A stretch of DNA of 64,000 nt from Leptospira sp. WS58.C1. Lineage in GTDB: Bacteria > Spirochaetota > Leptospiria > Leptospirales > Leptospiraceae. Where the stretch lies: positions 1,132,001-1,196,000 of the forward strand of contig NZ_CP162137.1 in assembly GCF_040833995.1 (NCBI RefSeq), written 5' to 3'. The number at the start of each line of letters is the position of its first letter. The first letter of the stretch is position 1. A program made the translations under genes and the position numbers. This document shows positions 29,506-39,528 of the stretch, piece by piece. A model generated the notes under the pieces. The model worked only from the letters and a program-made list of their open reading frames with translations. It was not told the DNA's origin and did not search any database.

Positions 29506-32500
29506 CTTCTACAAAAGGAAGCAGGATCCGGAACATCGTAAATCCGGGTCTTGTTTCTACTTCGATTTTCCCTTTGTGTTTTTCCACGATCTTCTTTACG
29601 ATGTCCAAACCCAGGCCGCTTCCTTCTCCGGGAAGTTTGGTTGTAAAGAACGGTTGGAAAATTTTATCTAAAATATTCTCAGGGATTCCGGGACCGTTGT
29701 CCGTGATCTCTACGTTGATAAAGTCCGCTTTACGATAGACTTTTATCCTGATTTCTCCCCTAAACTCCATTGCTTGGAGAGAATTGTAGATGAGATTTGT
29801 CCAAACATGGATCAAATCGTCCGGATAACATAAGATTTTCGGAATATTTTCGTATTCCTTGGAGACTTGGATGCCTTTTTTGAGTTGGTTCTGGTATATT
29901 GTGAGAACTGTCTCAATATTTTCCGTGATGGAGGCCGGGATCTTTTCCGATATGGTGTCAAAATGTGAGAAATTTTTTAAAGCGTAAAGGATCTTGGAGA
30001 CTCTGTCTACGGCCATTTGTATCGTATTCGTATTCGAGAAAAAGAACGCTTCTAATGTGGAGTATTCCAAAAGTACGTTCGCTCTTTCACGGACCAGGAA
30101 TGGAAGAGCGGTCTTGGGTAATTCCCTGAAACCCATATCAGTCAGAGCATCTGCGATCGCATAAGGATTGGGAATATTCAGTTCTTGTAATTGAGATACT
30201 ATATTCTTCTTGGCCGTTCTTTCTTCCATCCCTGCCAATTGGTCTTTCGGTTGTCTGACCAGACTTAAGAATTGGCGAAAGGATTCAACCTGTTCGGTAG
30301 TCATTCCCGTTAATACGTTCTGAACATCCGGTAAAATCGACTGAAAACGGATTAGACATTCCTGAAGGTTTTGGTTGGAAGCTTGGACTGCACCGATCGG
30401 ATTATTGATCTCGTGGGCCACACCCGCGATCAACTGTCCGAGTGCCGCCATTTTTTCGGATTGTATAAGCTGAGCCTGAGCTTTTTTAAGGTTTTCTAAT
30501 GTTTCCTGTAGTTCGTTTTTTTGCATCTCGATCAGCCTATTCCTGACAGAGATCTCGTCGTTAATCACTTTTAATTCTTCCACTTCTTGGATTGCGGAGG
30601 TATCCAAAAGACTGATTGCAGCTACATAGGATTCTCTTTCTGTATAAAAATGAACGCTTCCTATCGCGGAAAAAATCCGACCATTCCAGCGTATCGCTCT
30701 CAATTCCAAGTTTTCGGAGCTTTCAAAAGAGCGTATCCTTGCATGTAGTGTTGCCCATGAATCCGGAGTGAATAATGATACGGGAGAGATCGAGTGCAGA
30801 TCGTTCTGTTTAAAACCGAATATTCTTAAGAAGGCCGGGTTTGTGTCTAAAATTCCTTCCGTTCTCGGGTCAATGAAAATGATCGCTTCATTTGCAAATC
30901 TATAGAATGTTTGAAATCTTGCTTCGCTAGCTTTTAATTTTTCCTCCGACTTTTTCCTGTCCGTGATATCCGCAATGATCCCTGCCATTCGTCCCGGGAC
31001 TTTTTTGGAGTTCCGATAGACTTGCCCTTTGACTTCCAGCCAATGGATGGTCCCATCCGGATGGAAAAATCTATATTCTAAATTGATTACATTCTCTTTT
31101 CCTGAAAAACTATTTCGTATCGATTTTCGAATCAGGGTTTTGTCGTCCGGATGTACTAGACTCATGAATACGGAGCTATCTTTTTCGAAATCATGAGTAT
31201 CTATCCCGAAAATGGAAGCAGTGTCGGTGGACCAATGGGCCGTTCTATCTTTTAAATTCCAGCTCCAAGTTCCCATTTTGGAAGCGTTCAGCGCGAGTCT
31301 TAGTCTTTCTTCGCTCAGTTTTAAGGCTTTTTCGGCCAGAAGTGCTTCAGTAATATCTAATATTAGAAATACTAAATTTTTGATCTTACCGGACCTGTCC
31401 TTGATGGGTGCGCCGTTAATGGACAGGAATTTTTTATTTCCGGATTGATCCTCTATCGCGTGCCTGATATCATAAACGGGTTGTCCCGAGGTAAGGACTC
31501 TGACGAACGGTTGGTCGTTTACGGTCCATTCTCCGCCGTCTATCGAGGTGGCCTTCCATTCAGGTGCATTGTATTTTCTTTTTTGGATCTGTTCCAAGTT
31601 CAATCCGAGCACTTTTTCAGCCGAAGGATTCGCGTATAAAATTTCTCCTTCCGGATTTAAAACGGTGATAGCTGCTACGGAAGTTTTCATGATCTCGGCA
31701 AGAAGATCCCTTTCCTCGATGAGTTCGCTATGTTTTCTTTTTCTTTCTATCGCGTTTGTAAGTATTTCACCGATCGCTTTTAAATTAGCGAGTTCGAACT
31801 CTCCAAACTTCATTTCGAGTCGGCTTAAAGGTATCTCGGAGGTCATTCCTAAACCTCCGACTACTTTTCCTTCTAAGGTTAGAGGAACCGCGATCAAAAA
31901 TTGGATTTGCAATGAAAGCATTTTGGTTCGCGCATCCGACTCGGGAAAATCCTCTAATTGAAGTGTTACTATTTCCCCGTTTAATATCTTTTTTGTGAGA
32001 AAATTATTCGGATCCACTGGACTTTCCGGAGGCCAGCTTGCTTCCTTGTTTTCCGATTCCGGGACAATAAATTCGCATACTAAAGTCCTGATCATTTTTT
32101 TCGTATCATATAATACTAAATTGCCCCTAGACATTTTGAACGCTTGGGTGATCTTTTGAATGGCATTGAAGATTGCTTCCTCGATTTCCAATATAGGTCT
32201 GTTGATAAGTTCCGTGGAGATGGAAGAGGTAAGTCTTTCTATATTTCTTTTGAATTCTTCTTTCTTTTTTCTTTTAATCTCGTTGCTGATGTCTTGGATT
32301 GTTCCTAAAAGTTTGAGAACTTTTCCTTCCGAGTCTTTGATAAAATCGGTCTTGTTTAAAAGGAACTTCTCTTGTCCGGAAGGTGTGATGGATCTATATT
32401 CTATTTCAGCGGAGACTCCTTCGATTATCGATCGTTTAAAATATTTTTCTACTTTCTCCCGATCGTCGGGGTGAATGTAATCGAACGCAGGTACAAGCAT

Positions 32501-33907
32501 TCTATCATTCGTTTCTAATATTTGGTAAAGCCCCTCGGAAGCGGTCATTTTTCCCGATGGTATATCGTATTCCCAACTCCCTATTTTTGCGGTTTTTTGG
32601 GCTCTGTCTAAGAACAATTTTGTTTCTCTTAATTCATCTTCTATGTGTTTCTGTTCCGAAATATCTATATGGATTCCGATCATTCGGATCGGGTTTCCTT
32701 CCGGAGCATTCTCGGCTATTTTTCCCCTTGTTAAGATCCATTTATAAGAACCGTCCTTACACTTTAAACGAAACGCTGTTGAATAGAAAGTTGTTTCTCC
32801 CGTTACGTAACTTTTCCAAGCGGAATTGGTTTTGTCTCTATCGTCCGGGTGAAGACTTTCATTCCAAAATTCGTATGTAGGTTTCACTTCTCCAGGACGA
32901 TACCCCAACATTTTCAGCCAGTTCTCATCCACGTGATGTTCGTTAGTTATAATATTATAATCCCATATACCAAGGTTAGCGCCTTGGACCGCTAAATCCA
33001 ATGTCCTTTCCTTTTCTTCAAGGATCTTTTCCGTTTCCTTTTTCTCGGTGATATCTATATGGATACCGAGAGCTCGTATAGGGGTTCCGTCCTTATCCCT
33101 CTCCCAAACTTTTCCTCTGGACCGGATCCATTTCCAACTTCCGTCCTTACATAACATTCGAAAGTCGGTTTCGAATAATTCCGAATGACCTTCCATATGT
33201 TCTTTTAGTCCTTCTACGATAAGTGGACGATCATCCGGATGAATCCTGGATCTCCAAAATTCGTTTGTAGTTTGGAATTCCTCCATGGTGAATCCAAGGA
33301 TCTCCACACATTTTTCATTCGGTATAACGATACCGTTCGGTATATTCCAATCCCAAAAACCCAGGTCTGCACTTTTGATGACTAAGTCTAATTGTTCCTC
33401 TCTACTTTTTAACAATGCTTCCGAAGCGAGTTCTTTTCGAAGATCGATTATATTTCCGCGAATCAGATTTTTAGAACCTGGGATCTTTACCAGATGAACT
33501 TCACAAGGAATGAGTTGGTTTTGCTTGTCACAATGATCCCATCTGAATACGGGAATTTCTCCTCGGACTGCAAGTGACATTTTTTCGAAAGCGGAGACTT
33601 TGGAACTTTTTCCATCCGGTTGAAATTCCGGAGAGATATCGGCAGGACCTAAACGTAGGAATTCTTCTCTAGTGTGTCCAAAAAGAATTTCGGCCGTCGA
33701 GTTGACTTCTTCGAAGATCCCCGTCTCGTAGTTAACGATAGTGATTGCTGAAGGGGAATAATCGAGTAACGTCCGTAAAAGACGATTGTCGGATTCCGAA
33801 CGGGAGAGTAATTCTATTTTTTTCTCTAATTCGGAGATCTTTTGTTTAGCTGCTTCTAACTCCGCCAGGAGATCCTTGCTTAATCGTTTGTTAATTTTGG
33901 GATCCAC
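29495..33907 (-). CDS. Multi-PAS/GAF sensor histidine kinase
   Basis: 1470 residues from a GTG start, with no clear membrane segment, so cytoplasmic. After a coiled coil come about four PAS/PAC domains (46-160, 170-290, 300-420, 430-545), a GAF domain (565-725), three more PAS domains (735-870, 880-1000, 1005-1120), another coiled coil and the kinase. The second and third PAS domains are close copies ([10 protein letters not shown] versus [10 protein letters not shown]). The phosphoacceptor is near residue 1164 in [12 protein letters not shown]; the matching second helix ([12 protein letters not shown]) again follows a long insertion. The ATPase domain has YNSLQAM, DNGPGIP and GSGLGLDIV. No receiver domain. 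It reads toward the MCP and overlaps its end by 11 bases. Confidence 0.9.
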   Translation of the reverse strand: MDPKINKRLSKDLLAELEAAKQKISELEKKIELLSRSESDNRLLRTLLDYSPSAITIVNYETGIFEEVNSTAEILFGHTREEFLRLGPADISPEFQPDGKSSKVSAFEKMSLAVRGEIPVFRWDHCDKQNQLIPCEVHLVKIPGSKNLIRGNIIDLRKELASEALLKSREEQLDLVIKSADLGFWDWNIPNGIVIPNEKCVEILGFTMEEFQTTNEFWRSRIHPDDRPLIVEGLKEHMEGHSELFETDFRMLCKDGSWKWIRSRGKVWERDKDGTPIRALGIHIDITEKKETEKILEEKERTLDLAVQGANLGIWDYNIITNEHHVDENWLKMLGYRPGEVKPTYEFWNESLHPDDRDKTNSAWKSYVTGETTFYSTAFRLKCKDGSYKWILTRGKIAENAPEGNPIRMIGIHIDISEQKHIEDELRETKLFLDRAQKTAKIGSWEYDIPSGKMTASEGLYQILETNDRMLVPAFDYIHPDDREKVEKYFKRSIIEGVSAEIEYRSITPSGQEKFLLNKTDFIKDSEGKVLKLLGTIQDISNEIKRKKKEEFKRNIERLTSSISTELINRPILEIEEAIFNAIQKITQAFKMSRGNLVLYDTKKMIRTLVCEFIVPESENKEASWPPESPVDPNNFLTKKILNGEIVTLQLEDFPESDARTKMLSLQIQFLIAVPLTLEGKVVGGLGMTSEIPLSRLEMKFGEFELANLKAIGEILTNAIERKRKHSELIEERDLLAEIMKTSVAAITVLNPEGEILYANPSAEKVLGLNLEQIQKRKYNAPEWKATSIDGGEWTVNDQPFVRVLTSGQPVYDIRHAIEDQSGNKKFLSINGAPIKDRSGKIKNLVFLILDITEALLAEKALKLSEERLRLALNASKMGTWSWNLKDRTAHWSTDTASIFGIDTHDFEKDSSVFMSLVHPDDKTLIRKSIRNSFSGKENVINLEYRFFHPDGTIHWLEVKGQVYRNSKKVPGRMAGIIADITDRKKSEEKLKASEARFQTFYRFANEAIIFIDPRTEGILDTNPAFLRIFGFKQNDLHSISPVSLFTPDSWATLHARIRSFESSENLELRAIRWNGRIFSAIGSVHFYTERESYVAAISLLDTSAIQEVEELKVINDEISVRNRLIEMQKNELQETLENLKKAQAQLIQSEKMAALGQLIAGVAHEINNPIGAVQASNQNLQECLIRFQSILPDVQNVLTGMTTEQVESFRQFLSLVRQPKDQLAGMEERTAKKNIVSQLQELNIPNPYAIADALTDMGFRELPKTALPFLVRERANVLLEYSTLEAFFFSNTNTIQMAVDRVSKILYALKNFSHFDTISEKIPASITENIETVLTIYQNQLKKGIQVSKEYENIPKILCYPDDLIHVWTNLIYNSLQAMEFRGEIRIKVYRKADFINVEITDNGPGIPENILDKIFQPFFTTKLPGEGSGLGLDIVKKIVEKHKGKIEVETRPGFTMFRILLPFVEVKV

Positions 33908-34246
33908 TTACTATTGAATAGAAAGCGGAAACCTTCGTTTGAAAACAAAAATACTGGAGATCACGGGTTTTCATTTGTCGTTTGTTGTGATTTTGTGGAA
34001 AGAATGAGGCAAAAATTTCCCGATTTCTAAGATTGGATCCTTGTAAATTATCCGAAATATTTCAATCGTTCAGAAATAAATTATCAATATTTTTTATAAG
34101 AAAATTTTTTGAGTGACGAGTTCGGATAAATATACATTTCTTTTCGTCTTCTTTAGGATTCTCGTCCCGCAGAAATCGCTCTATGTACTTGGGAAATATC
34201 TAGAGATAGTAGGGTGCCCGCCCTAGTTTATATTGGAGACAAAATT
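33908..34246. other. AT-rich divergent intergenic region
   Basis: 339 bases between the divergent kinase and outer-membrane protein genes. It is AT-rich, with A and T runs around 34060-34110. Apart from the candidate promoter listed separately I see no gene, RNA or strong palindrome. Confidence 0.5.
34109..34136 (+). promoter_or_regulatory. Candidate promoter of the outer-membrane protein gene
   Basis: TTGAGT (34109-34114), 16 bases, TATACA (34131-34136) gives a start near 34143 and a leader of about 100 bases. Both boxes are moderate matches to sigma-70, so this is a suggestion only. Confidence 0.35.
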
Positions 34247-35812
34247 ATGTTCCTTGAAGTTTGGCCGAAGCGTCTGCTCGCCTTCACGGTAGGATTGTTC
34301 ATTCTTTTTGGTTTTGGAGAATTATTCTCGGCTGATTTTGTTCGTTTGAAGAACGGACAAGTAGTCCGAGGTAAGATCATTTTAGAAGACGAAGAAAAGG
34401 TATTAGTAGCCGAGAATGACGACTACGTCCGTTTCGTAGGCAAGGAAAATGTTGCTCAGGTAAGTTATGAAAAAGGAAGGCAGAATACTGGGGCATCTAC
34501 CTTGGACAAAAAAGGGCCTCCTCAAAAAGGTTCCGATATTCCGCAAGGACATGTGGAGACCGGTCCTCCTAATATGTACGGTCCGAGTGCGGGATCCAGC
34601 AACGGTAACGGGGGAGATACTTCGATAGAAGTGATTCATGAGGTGGTTACGGACTTTATTTGGCGGGGACTTAGTTTCTCCGGCGAGATCGCGAACCGCA
34701 GAAATAACGAAAGTTATAGAGCTATGACTTTCGTTCCTTCTTATCAACCTACGCTCACCTTTAATACTCCTTTAAAAGGTTTCCAGGTCCAGTTTTGGGG
34801 AAATTTCCAATTAACGGAACGTAACGATAGGGACAGCGATGGAAGATTACAAATGTATCCAGGAGGGGCCGGACCTGCTTATCCTGGACAAGGGGCAGCG
34901 GGTTCTTTGAGTCCATTTTCCGCTCCTTCTCCGGACGCGTTAAACTCTGCTTGTCCTTACGATACTCAAAGTAACTTTTTAGCGGGAAATCCGACCACAG
35001 GTTCTACTTGCGGTGGGGACGTTCCCGCTTTTAAAAAGGAACAGAACGGTATGAAACGTTCGGACGGATTGTTCTATGCATTCTATTATAATTTTGAAAA
35101 GACCAGTTGGGGAACATTTACCGCAGGGATCTGGTTTTATAACACTTTTCAAAAAAGCCCCGCGTATCTTTCCCCTCCGTTAGGTGCATACAACTCTTCT
35201 GCCGCGCAAGGTGTTGCCGGAGCAAATAACCCTTCCACTCAGATCACTCGTTTGGCTTGGCAGGAATATTTTTTCTTTTGGAAATTACCTTTCTTGCAAT
35301 GGGCGAATCCTACCGTTTCCTTTTTTACTCAATTTTCGCAAGAGAACGCAGGTTTGATGGCAGGTAAGAATTATCTCTCGTTGACAGTTGGCCACGAGTT
35401 TTTTGAAGGAAATTTTTTCCGGATACTTCCACAGGTAAATATCGGCTATGCGATGAGCAATAATATCGTGGATAACAGATACGGGATCCAGGATATCACC
35501 TCCACGATCACTTTCTTTTTTGGAAAGTTTTTCGTAAAAGCTGCGGACGTTTACAGACCTAATTTATATATTTATGATACGGATAATTACTACGGGGCGA
35601 CGGGAGGTTATGTAAATACCAGTAGTAAGGACGGTAAGATCGTGGACCCGGGAAAGGTGAACGGTCCCGCTAATCAGTTAGTATTGGATTTTATCAATTC
35701 CTCTACTTCCATCCCGGACCAATTGAGGCAATCCGTGAGAGAGTCTTATCTTCTTCAGAAAATTCCTTCTCACTTGGTTTGGTTCAGTATAGGGTTCAGC
35801 CAAAACTTCTAG
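34247..35812 (+). CDS. Predicted outer-membrane beta-barrel protein
   Basis: 521 residues from the ATG at 34247, which has TTGGAGA nine bases upstream; a longer GTG frame from 34214 lacks these. A signal peptide ends near LFSA, followed by a short strand-rich N-terminal domain (VRLKNGQVVRGKI...VRFVGKENVAQVSY), a Gly/Pro/Ser-rich linker, and alternating aromatic strands ending in SIGFSQNF with a terminal Phe, typical of BAM-inserted barrels. It resembles a Leptospira-type outer-membrane family, but I cannot assign its substrate. It sits 20 bases upstream of the second MCP, so pore and receptor are probably co-expressed, perhaps for the same nutrient. Confidence 0.7.
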   Translation: MFLEVWPKRLLAFTVGLFILFGFGELFSADFVRLKNGQVVRGKIILEDEEKVLVAENDDYVRFVGKENVAQVSYEKGRQNTGASTLDKKGPPQKGSDIPQGHVETGPPNMYGPSAGSSNGNGGDTSIEVIHEVVTDFIWRGLSFSGEIANRRNNESYRAMTFVPSYQPTLTFNTPLKGFQVQFWGNFQLTERNDRDSDGRLQMYPGGAGPAYPGQGAAGSLSPFSAPSPDALNSACPYDTQSNFLAGNPTTGSTCGGDVPAFKKEQNGMKRSDGLFYAFYYNFEKTSWGTFTAGIWFYNTFQKSPAYLSPPLGAYNSSAAQGVAGANNPSTQITRLAWQEYFFFWKLPFLQWANPTVSFFTQFSQENAGLMAGKNYLSLTVGHEFFEGNFFRILPQVNIGYAMSNNIVDNRYGIQDITSTITFFFGKFFVKAADVYRPNLYIYDTDNYYGATGGYVNTSSKDGKIVDPGKVNGPANQLVLDFINSSTSIPDQLRQSVRESYLLQKIPSHLVWFSIGFSQNF

Positions 35813-35832
35813 GTATATAAGGGATATATAAA

Positions 35833-37902
35833 ATGAGTATTCGGTTCAGGATTTCACTTTATCTGTCGGTGGTTTTACTCTCCGGTTCGATCATTTTGAC
35901 TGCGATCAACTCGATCGGATCTTATTTCAGTCTGAAGTATCAAGTGGAAGACGGTTCCAGAATGGCCGGAGAAAGATTCACTTATGAGGTGAAGGATTTT
36001 TTGGATTTGGCGTTGGGTTCTCTCAGAGGGACCCAGTATCTATTAGAATCTTCTAAACCCGCTCGGGAAGAAGTTGTCGCCGCGTTATGGAAATTAGTCG
36101 AGGCCAACGAATATTATTTCGGAACCTGGGTGGTATTCGAACCTAACGGTTTTGACGGACAAGATGCAAGATTTAAGAATAAACCGCCGTACCATGACGG
36201 CACAGGAAGATTTGTACCGTATATCAACAAATCGAAAGGTGCCGTCACAATAGAGCCGGTAATATATTACGAAAATTTGGATGAGTCCGGAGCGTTCTAT
36301 ACTATTCCGAAAAAGACCCTGCATGATTATATTGCGGACCCTTTTTCTTATCCTGTAGGTGGAAAAGATGTACTTATGGTTTCCTTGGTGAAACCTGTGT
36401 TTCGAGGAGGAAGTTTTTCCGGGGTGGTAGGTATTGACCTTGCCATGGAAAACTTGCAGGAACTACTCGGCCCGATCCGACCATTTAGGGGAGAAGGTTA
36501 TCTGACTCTCATTTCTCCCAATGGGACCTATGCCGCAAATGGAAAGGATCCTTCATTGGTCGGTAAAATGAACCCGGACCAAGAATGGCTGAAGCAGATT
36601 ACGGAAGGGATCGCAACAGGAAAACCTTTCTCTCTACATGGAGGAGGAGAAGGCCATCATTTTTTCCCGTTTTTATTAGGAAATTATGATAAACCTTGGG
36701 CAGTGGAAGTGTCGATCCCGGATTCGATCTTTTGGTCGGATATGAGAGGAGTGATCTTACAGACGATCTTGTCGTCTTTGGTGATCATGGTGGTGATCCT
36801 GATCATTCTGAACTTGATCTTTAACCGACTGATAACCTCCGGCTTATTAGAAGCGATCGGTTTTTCGGAGAAAATAGCGGAAGGAGATCTGACATCGCAT
36901 ATGGATATATCGAGAGAGGATGAGATAGGTAAGCTTCTCAAGTCGATGGATCTAATGAAGGTGAATCTTTCCAAGATCATTCTTGATATCAAAACATCTT
37001 CCACAAAATTGAATAACACCTCGGACCAAATGGCGGAGTCGAGTCGTAACTTCTCGGATGTTGCGCAGGCTCAGGCTTCCGCAGCGGAAGAATCGTCCGC
37101 AGCGGTGGAGGAACTGGCTGCATCGGCGGAGAATGTCCGCAGGTCCATGGAGAAAGCGATCGAGAACATGAAAGAGATCGATACGAATGTTGTACTTCTT
37201 CGCGAACAGATCGGCACGATCAATAATGAGATGCAGACATTATCCCAAGTGGCTTCCGAGTCTCAAGAGAGAGCGTTGACGGGTGAGAACGCGATGGGAG
37301 CGACAAACCAGGCAATGGATGAGATCGGAGAAAGTGCCAGTCGTATCAACGAGATCTTATCGATCATAACCGAGATTTCGGAAAAGACGAATCTTCTTGC
37401 ATTGAATGCGGCGATAGAAGCGGCACGTGCAGGTGAAGCGGGCAAAGGATTTGCGGTGGTAGCGGAGGAGATCGGAAAACTTGCCTCCCAGACCTCTTCT
37501 TCGGTGCAAGAGATCGGGGAACTTGTGGATTCGACGAATAACGCGGTCCATAACGGAAACACTAAGGTGAAAGAGGCGAGCGATATCCTTCGTAAGCTAA
37601 GAACTTCCGTTGATTCCTTCGGATTATCGGCGAAGAAAGTATTGGAGTCTGTCCGGACCCAAGAGAAGAACACACAAGACATCCATCAATCCGCGAATTT
37701 CCTGATGAGTTTCAGTTTACAGATAGAGGAAGCGGTCCAGGAACAGAAACGAGCTACAGATGAGATCACTAAAACGATCGTCAGTATCTCGGAAGGAACC
37801 CAGGAAGTGGCTTCCGGAGCGGATGATCTGACTTCTTATTCCAGTGAGATGCATGGGCAATCCGAAGGACTTTTGAAATCCGTCGATAAGTTTAAACTTT
37901 GA
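35833..37902 (+). CDS. Methyl-accepting chemotaxis protein with Cache sensor (copy 2)
   Basis: 689 residues with the same layout as the MCP at 27439. The Cache sensor is diverged from that copy but related along its length ([40 protein letters not shown]), whereas from residue 276 on the proteins differ at one residue. The two receptors therefore feed the same signalling tip with different ligand specificities. It follows the outer-membrane protein gene by 20 bases and ends just before a convergent lipoprotein gene. Confidence 0.95.
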   Translation: MSIRFRISLYLSVVLLSGSIILTAINSIGSYFSLKYQVEDGSRMAGERFTYEVKDFLDLALGSLRGTQYLLESSKPAREEVVAALWKLVEANEYYFGTWVVFEPNGFDGQDARFKNKPPYHDGTGRFVPYINKSKGAVTIEPVIYYENLDESGAFYTIPKKTLHDYIADPFSYPVGGKDVLMVSLVKPVFRGGSFSGVVGIDLAMENLQELLGPIRPFRGEGYLTLISPNGTYAANGKDPSLVGKMNPDQEWLKQITEGIATGKPFSLHGGGEGHHFFPFLLGNYDKPWAVEVSIPDSIFWSDMRGVILQTILSSLVIMVVILIILNLIFNRLITSGLLEAIGFSEKIAEGDLTSHMDISREDEIGKLLKSMDLMKVNLSKIILDIKTSSTKLNNTSDQMAESSRNFSDVAQAQASAAEESSAAVEELAASAENVRRSMEKAIENMKEIDTNVVLLREQIGTINNEMQTLSQVASESQERALTGENAMGATNQAMDEIGESASRINEILSIITEISEKTNLLALNAAIEAARAGEAGKGFAVVAEEIGKLASQTSSSVQEIGELVDSTNNAVHNGNTKVKEASDILRKLRTSVDSFGLSAKKVLESVRTQEKNTQDIHQSANFLMSFSLQIEEAVQEQKRATDEITKTIVSISEGTQEVASGADDLTSYSSEMHGQSEGLLKSVDKFKL
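36660..37902 (+). repeat. 1243-base direct repeat, copy B (MCP 3' half)
   Basis: Partner of 28263-29505. Most of the substitutions are silent and they are scattered, with a small cluster near 37128-37152 (GCGGAGAATGTCCGC against GCTGAAAATGTTCGT). Confidence 0.92.
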
Positions 37903-37934
37903 GACTCTCTCATCTCAGTGTCTCCTTAAATCAC

Positions 37935-38978
37935 CTAAGGAAAGATTATCTTTTCTATAATCTTCCTCTGTGTGCTCAAGGAATCTTTCTCTATACCGTT
38001 TCCCATTTTGAAAATCGTTTTATTATTTTTTAATATTTCCAATGCCCAGGGTTTCTTTTCCAAAATCACATGCACATAGGAAACAAAAGAATCCGCAAAA
38101 AAATCGTCCGCATTTGTGGCAGAGTATAGTGTAGGAAAAGGAGTTTTGGAAAGGACCGGATAAATTTTTTCCCAGTTTTCTTCCAAAGAAAGAGATTCGG
38201 AATAAAAACGGATTTGAGGTCGGAATGTAAAAACGGAATCATCCAAATAACTGACCTTCTCCGATCTCCAAATACCTTTATAGAACTCAAAGTTTGCAAA
38301 GGATCGTTTATGGGAGAAAAAGCTTGGACCTATCTTTTCCGTTTCGGAAAGAATATGACCAAATTCGTGTAATAGGATATAACGAAGAGCATTCGACTTG
38401 GAGTTTTGTTTTTCCTCTTCTATCCGGATTCGTATCTTAACATTTCCTTTTTGAAAGGAGGAATTTTCCTTATAACTGATCCAATCGTTTGCGTTCCTGT
38501 TGAGAGTATTCGCATCTAAGATCACAAAACCTCCGATCGGATCCCCATCCTTTCGAACGATCCCTGTGACTGCGGAGCCGCCTAAGTCCTCACAGAAGTA
38601 AATACGGAAAAGTTTCTTTTTTAAAAGAGAAACAACCGGACCAGATTGAGAATTCAAAGCATTTAATAGAGTTGTTTTGAACGGTTGAAGATCCTTTAAT
38701 GGAGAAGGTGATTCAGTAAATCCATCCACTCGATTTAGTTCTTTTACATACTCCAAAGCTACTTTGTCCAAATTGAAAATCCTAGAGTCCCAATCCTGGG
38801 ACTCCAAACCGACATAGTTTTCTATCTTTGAAAGAGGAGTCGACGATAGAATATCAGCATAAGGATTCGGATCTCCCGCTTCTTCTTTGCAGGAGTAGAA
38901 GGTTTCAAAAACAAGAATGAATACGACAAACAATCGACACATTTCCGTCTTTAGCTTGGATTTATTTTCGGAAAACAT
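37935..38978 (-). CDS. HExxH-type putative metalloprotease lipoprotein
   Basis: A lipoprotein with a hydrophobic signal ending in ETFYSC. Its middle has LLHEFGHILSE, a zinc-type HExxH, and a later acidic stretch DDFFADSFVSYVHV that could give the third ligand. The protein family is not one I recognise. The open frame begins at 39113; the start at 38978 gives a lysine-rich signal peptide, while 38942 gives a minimal one, and neither has a strong ribosome site, so the start is uncertain. It is convergent with the second MCP. It resembles the lipid-anchored aminopeptidase at 3278 only in general type. Confidence 0.6.
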   Translation of the reverse strand: MFSENKSKLKTEMCRLFVVFILVFETFYSCKEEAGDPNPYADILSSTPLSKIENYVGLESQDWDSRIFNLDKVALEYVKELNRVDGFTESPSPLKDLQPFKTTLLNALNSQSGPVVSLLKKKLFRIYFCEDLGGSAVTGIVRKDGDPIGGFVILDANTLNRNANDWISYKENSSFQKGNVKIRIRIEEEKQNSKSNALRYILLHEFGHILSETEKIGPSFFSHKRSFANFEFYKGIWRSEKVSYLDDSVFTFRPQIRFYSESLSLEENWEKIYPVLSKTPFPTLYSATNADDFFADSFVSYVHVILEKKPWALEILKNNKTIFKMGNGIEKDSLSTQRKIIEKIIFP

Positions 38979-39111
38979 GCGGCTTTGAATATGCGAAACT
39001 TGAGCTAGAAGGAAAAGTATTTTTCTTTGCATCGCAAAAAATCGGAAAGAGAAAGATTGGGTTATTGATTTGCATTTCATAGGCCCTTTGTAAGATTTGT
39101 GCCTGTCTCTC

Positions 39112-39528
39112 ATGAAGACCGGCGTCCCTAATTATAACACTTCTGGATTTCCCCGCGATTATGCTCGGACGTCTTTCTTGTTATGTATGGTCGCTCTGTT
39201 TTTTTACGGAGTATCGATCTTTTCGGATGTAACCAATCCTTGGGAACTACCTAAGGATGAGAGGATCTTGAATCGCAAGGATGTGAGTCATATCGTTTTA
39301 GAGACAAGACCAGGCGGATTTCGTGTTACTTTACTGATCAACGAAAGATTTCCGTATAACTATAAATCAAAATCAGCTGCTTTCTATTATTCTAATATTA
39401 AGGATTCTAAAGAAGGTTTGGAATTGGCGGAAAAATTGGACCGATATCTTAGATCCGGCTTTAACATGACGATCAGATTTAACGGTTCTGAAATTTACGA
39501 ATTTATATTAGATGAATCTATCCAATAA
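39112..39528 (+). CDS. Small protein with N-terminal membrane segment
   Basis: 138 residues from the ATG at 39112. One hydrophobic segment (about 20-38, SFLLCMVALFFYGVSIF) precedes a soluble domain with alternating strands (SHIVLETRPGGFRVTLLIN, YLRSGFNMTIRFNGSEIYEFIL). I do not recognise the family. It overlaps the following phosphatase gene by 17 bases and is the first gene of a four-gene operon. The soluble part is probably outside the membrane. Confidence 0.65.
   Translation: MKTGVPNYNTSGFPRDYARTSFLLCMVALFFYGVSIFSDVTNPWELPKDERILNRKDVSHIVLETRPGGFRVTLLINERFPYNYKSKSAAFYYSNIKDSKEGLELAEKLDRYLRSGFNMTIRFNGSEIYEFILDESIQ

Noticed and set aside
37905..37943. Possible bidirectional terminator TCCTTA / TAAGGA between MCP 2 and the lipoprotein gene
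   Set aside because: A six-base AT-leaning stem with no T tract; too weak to list.
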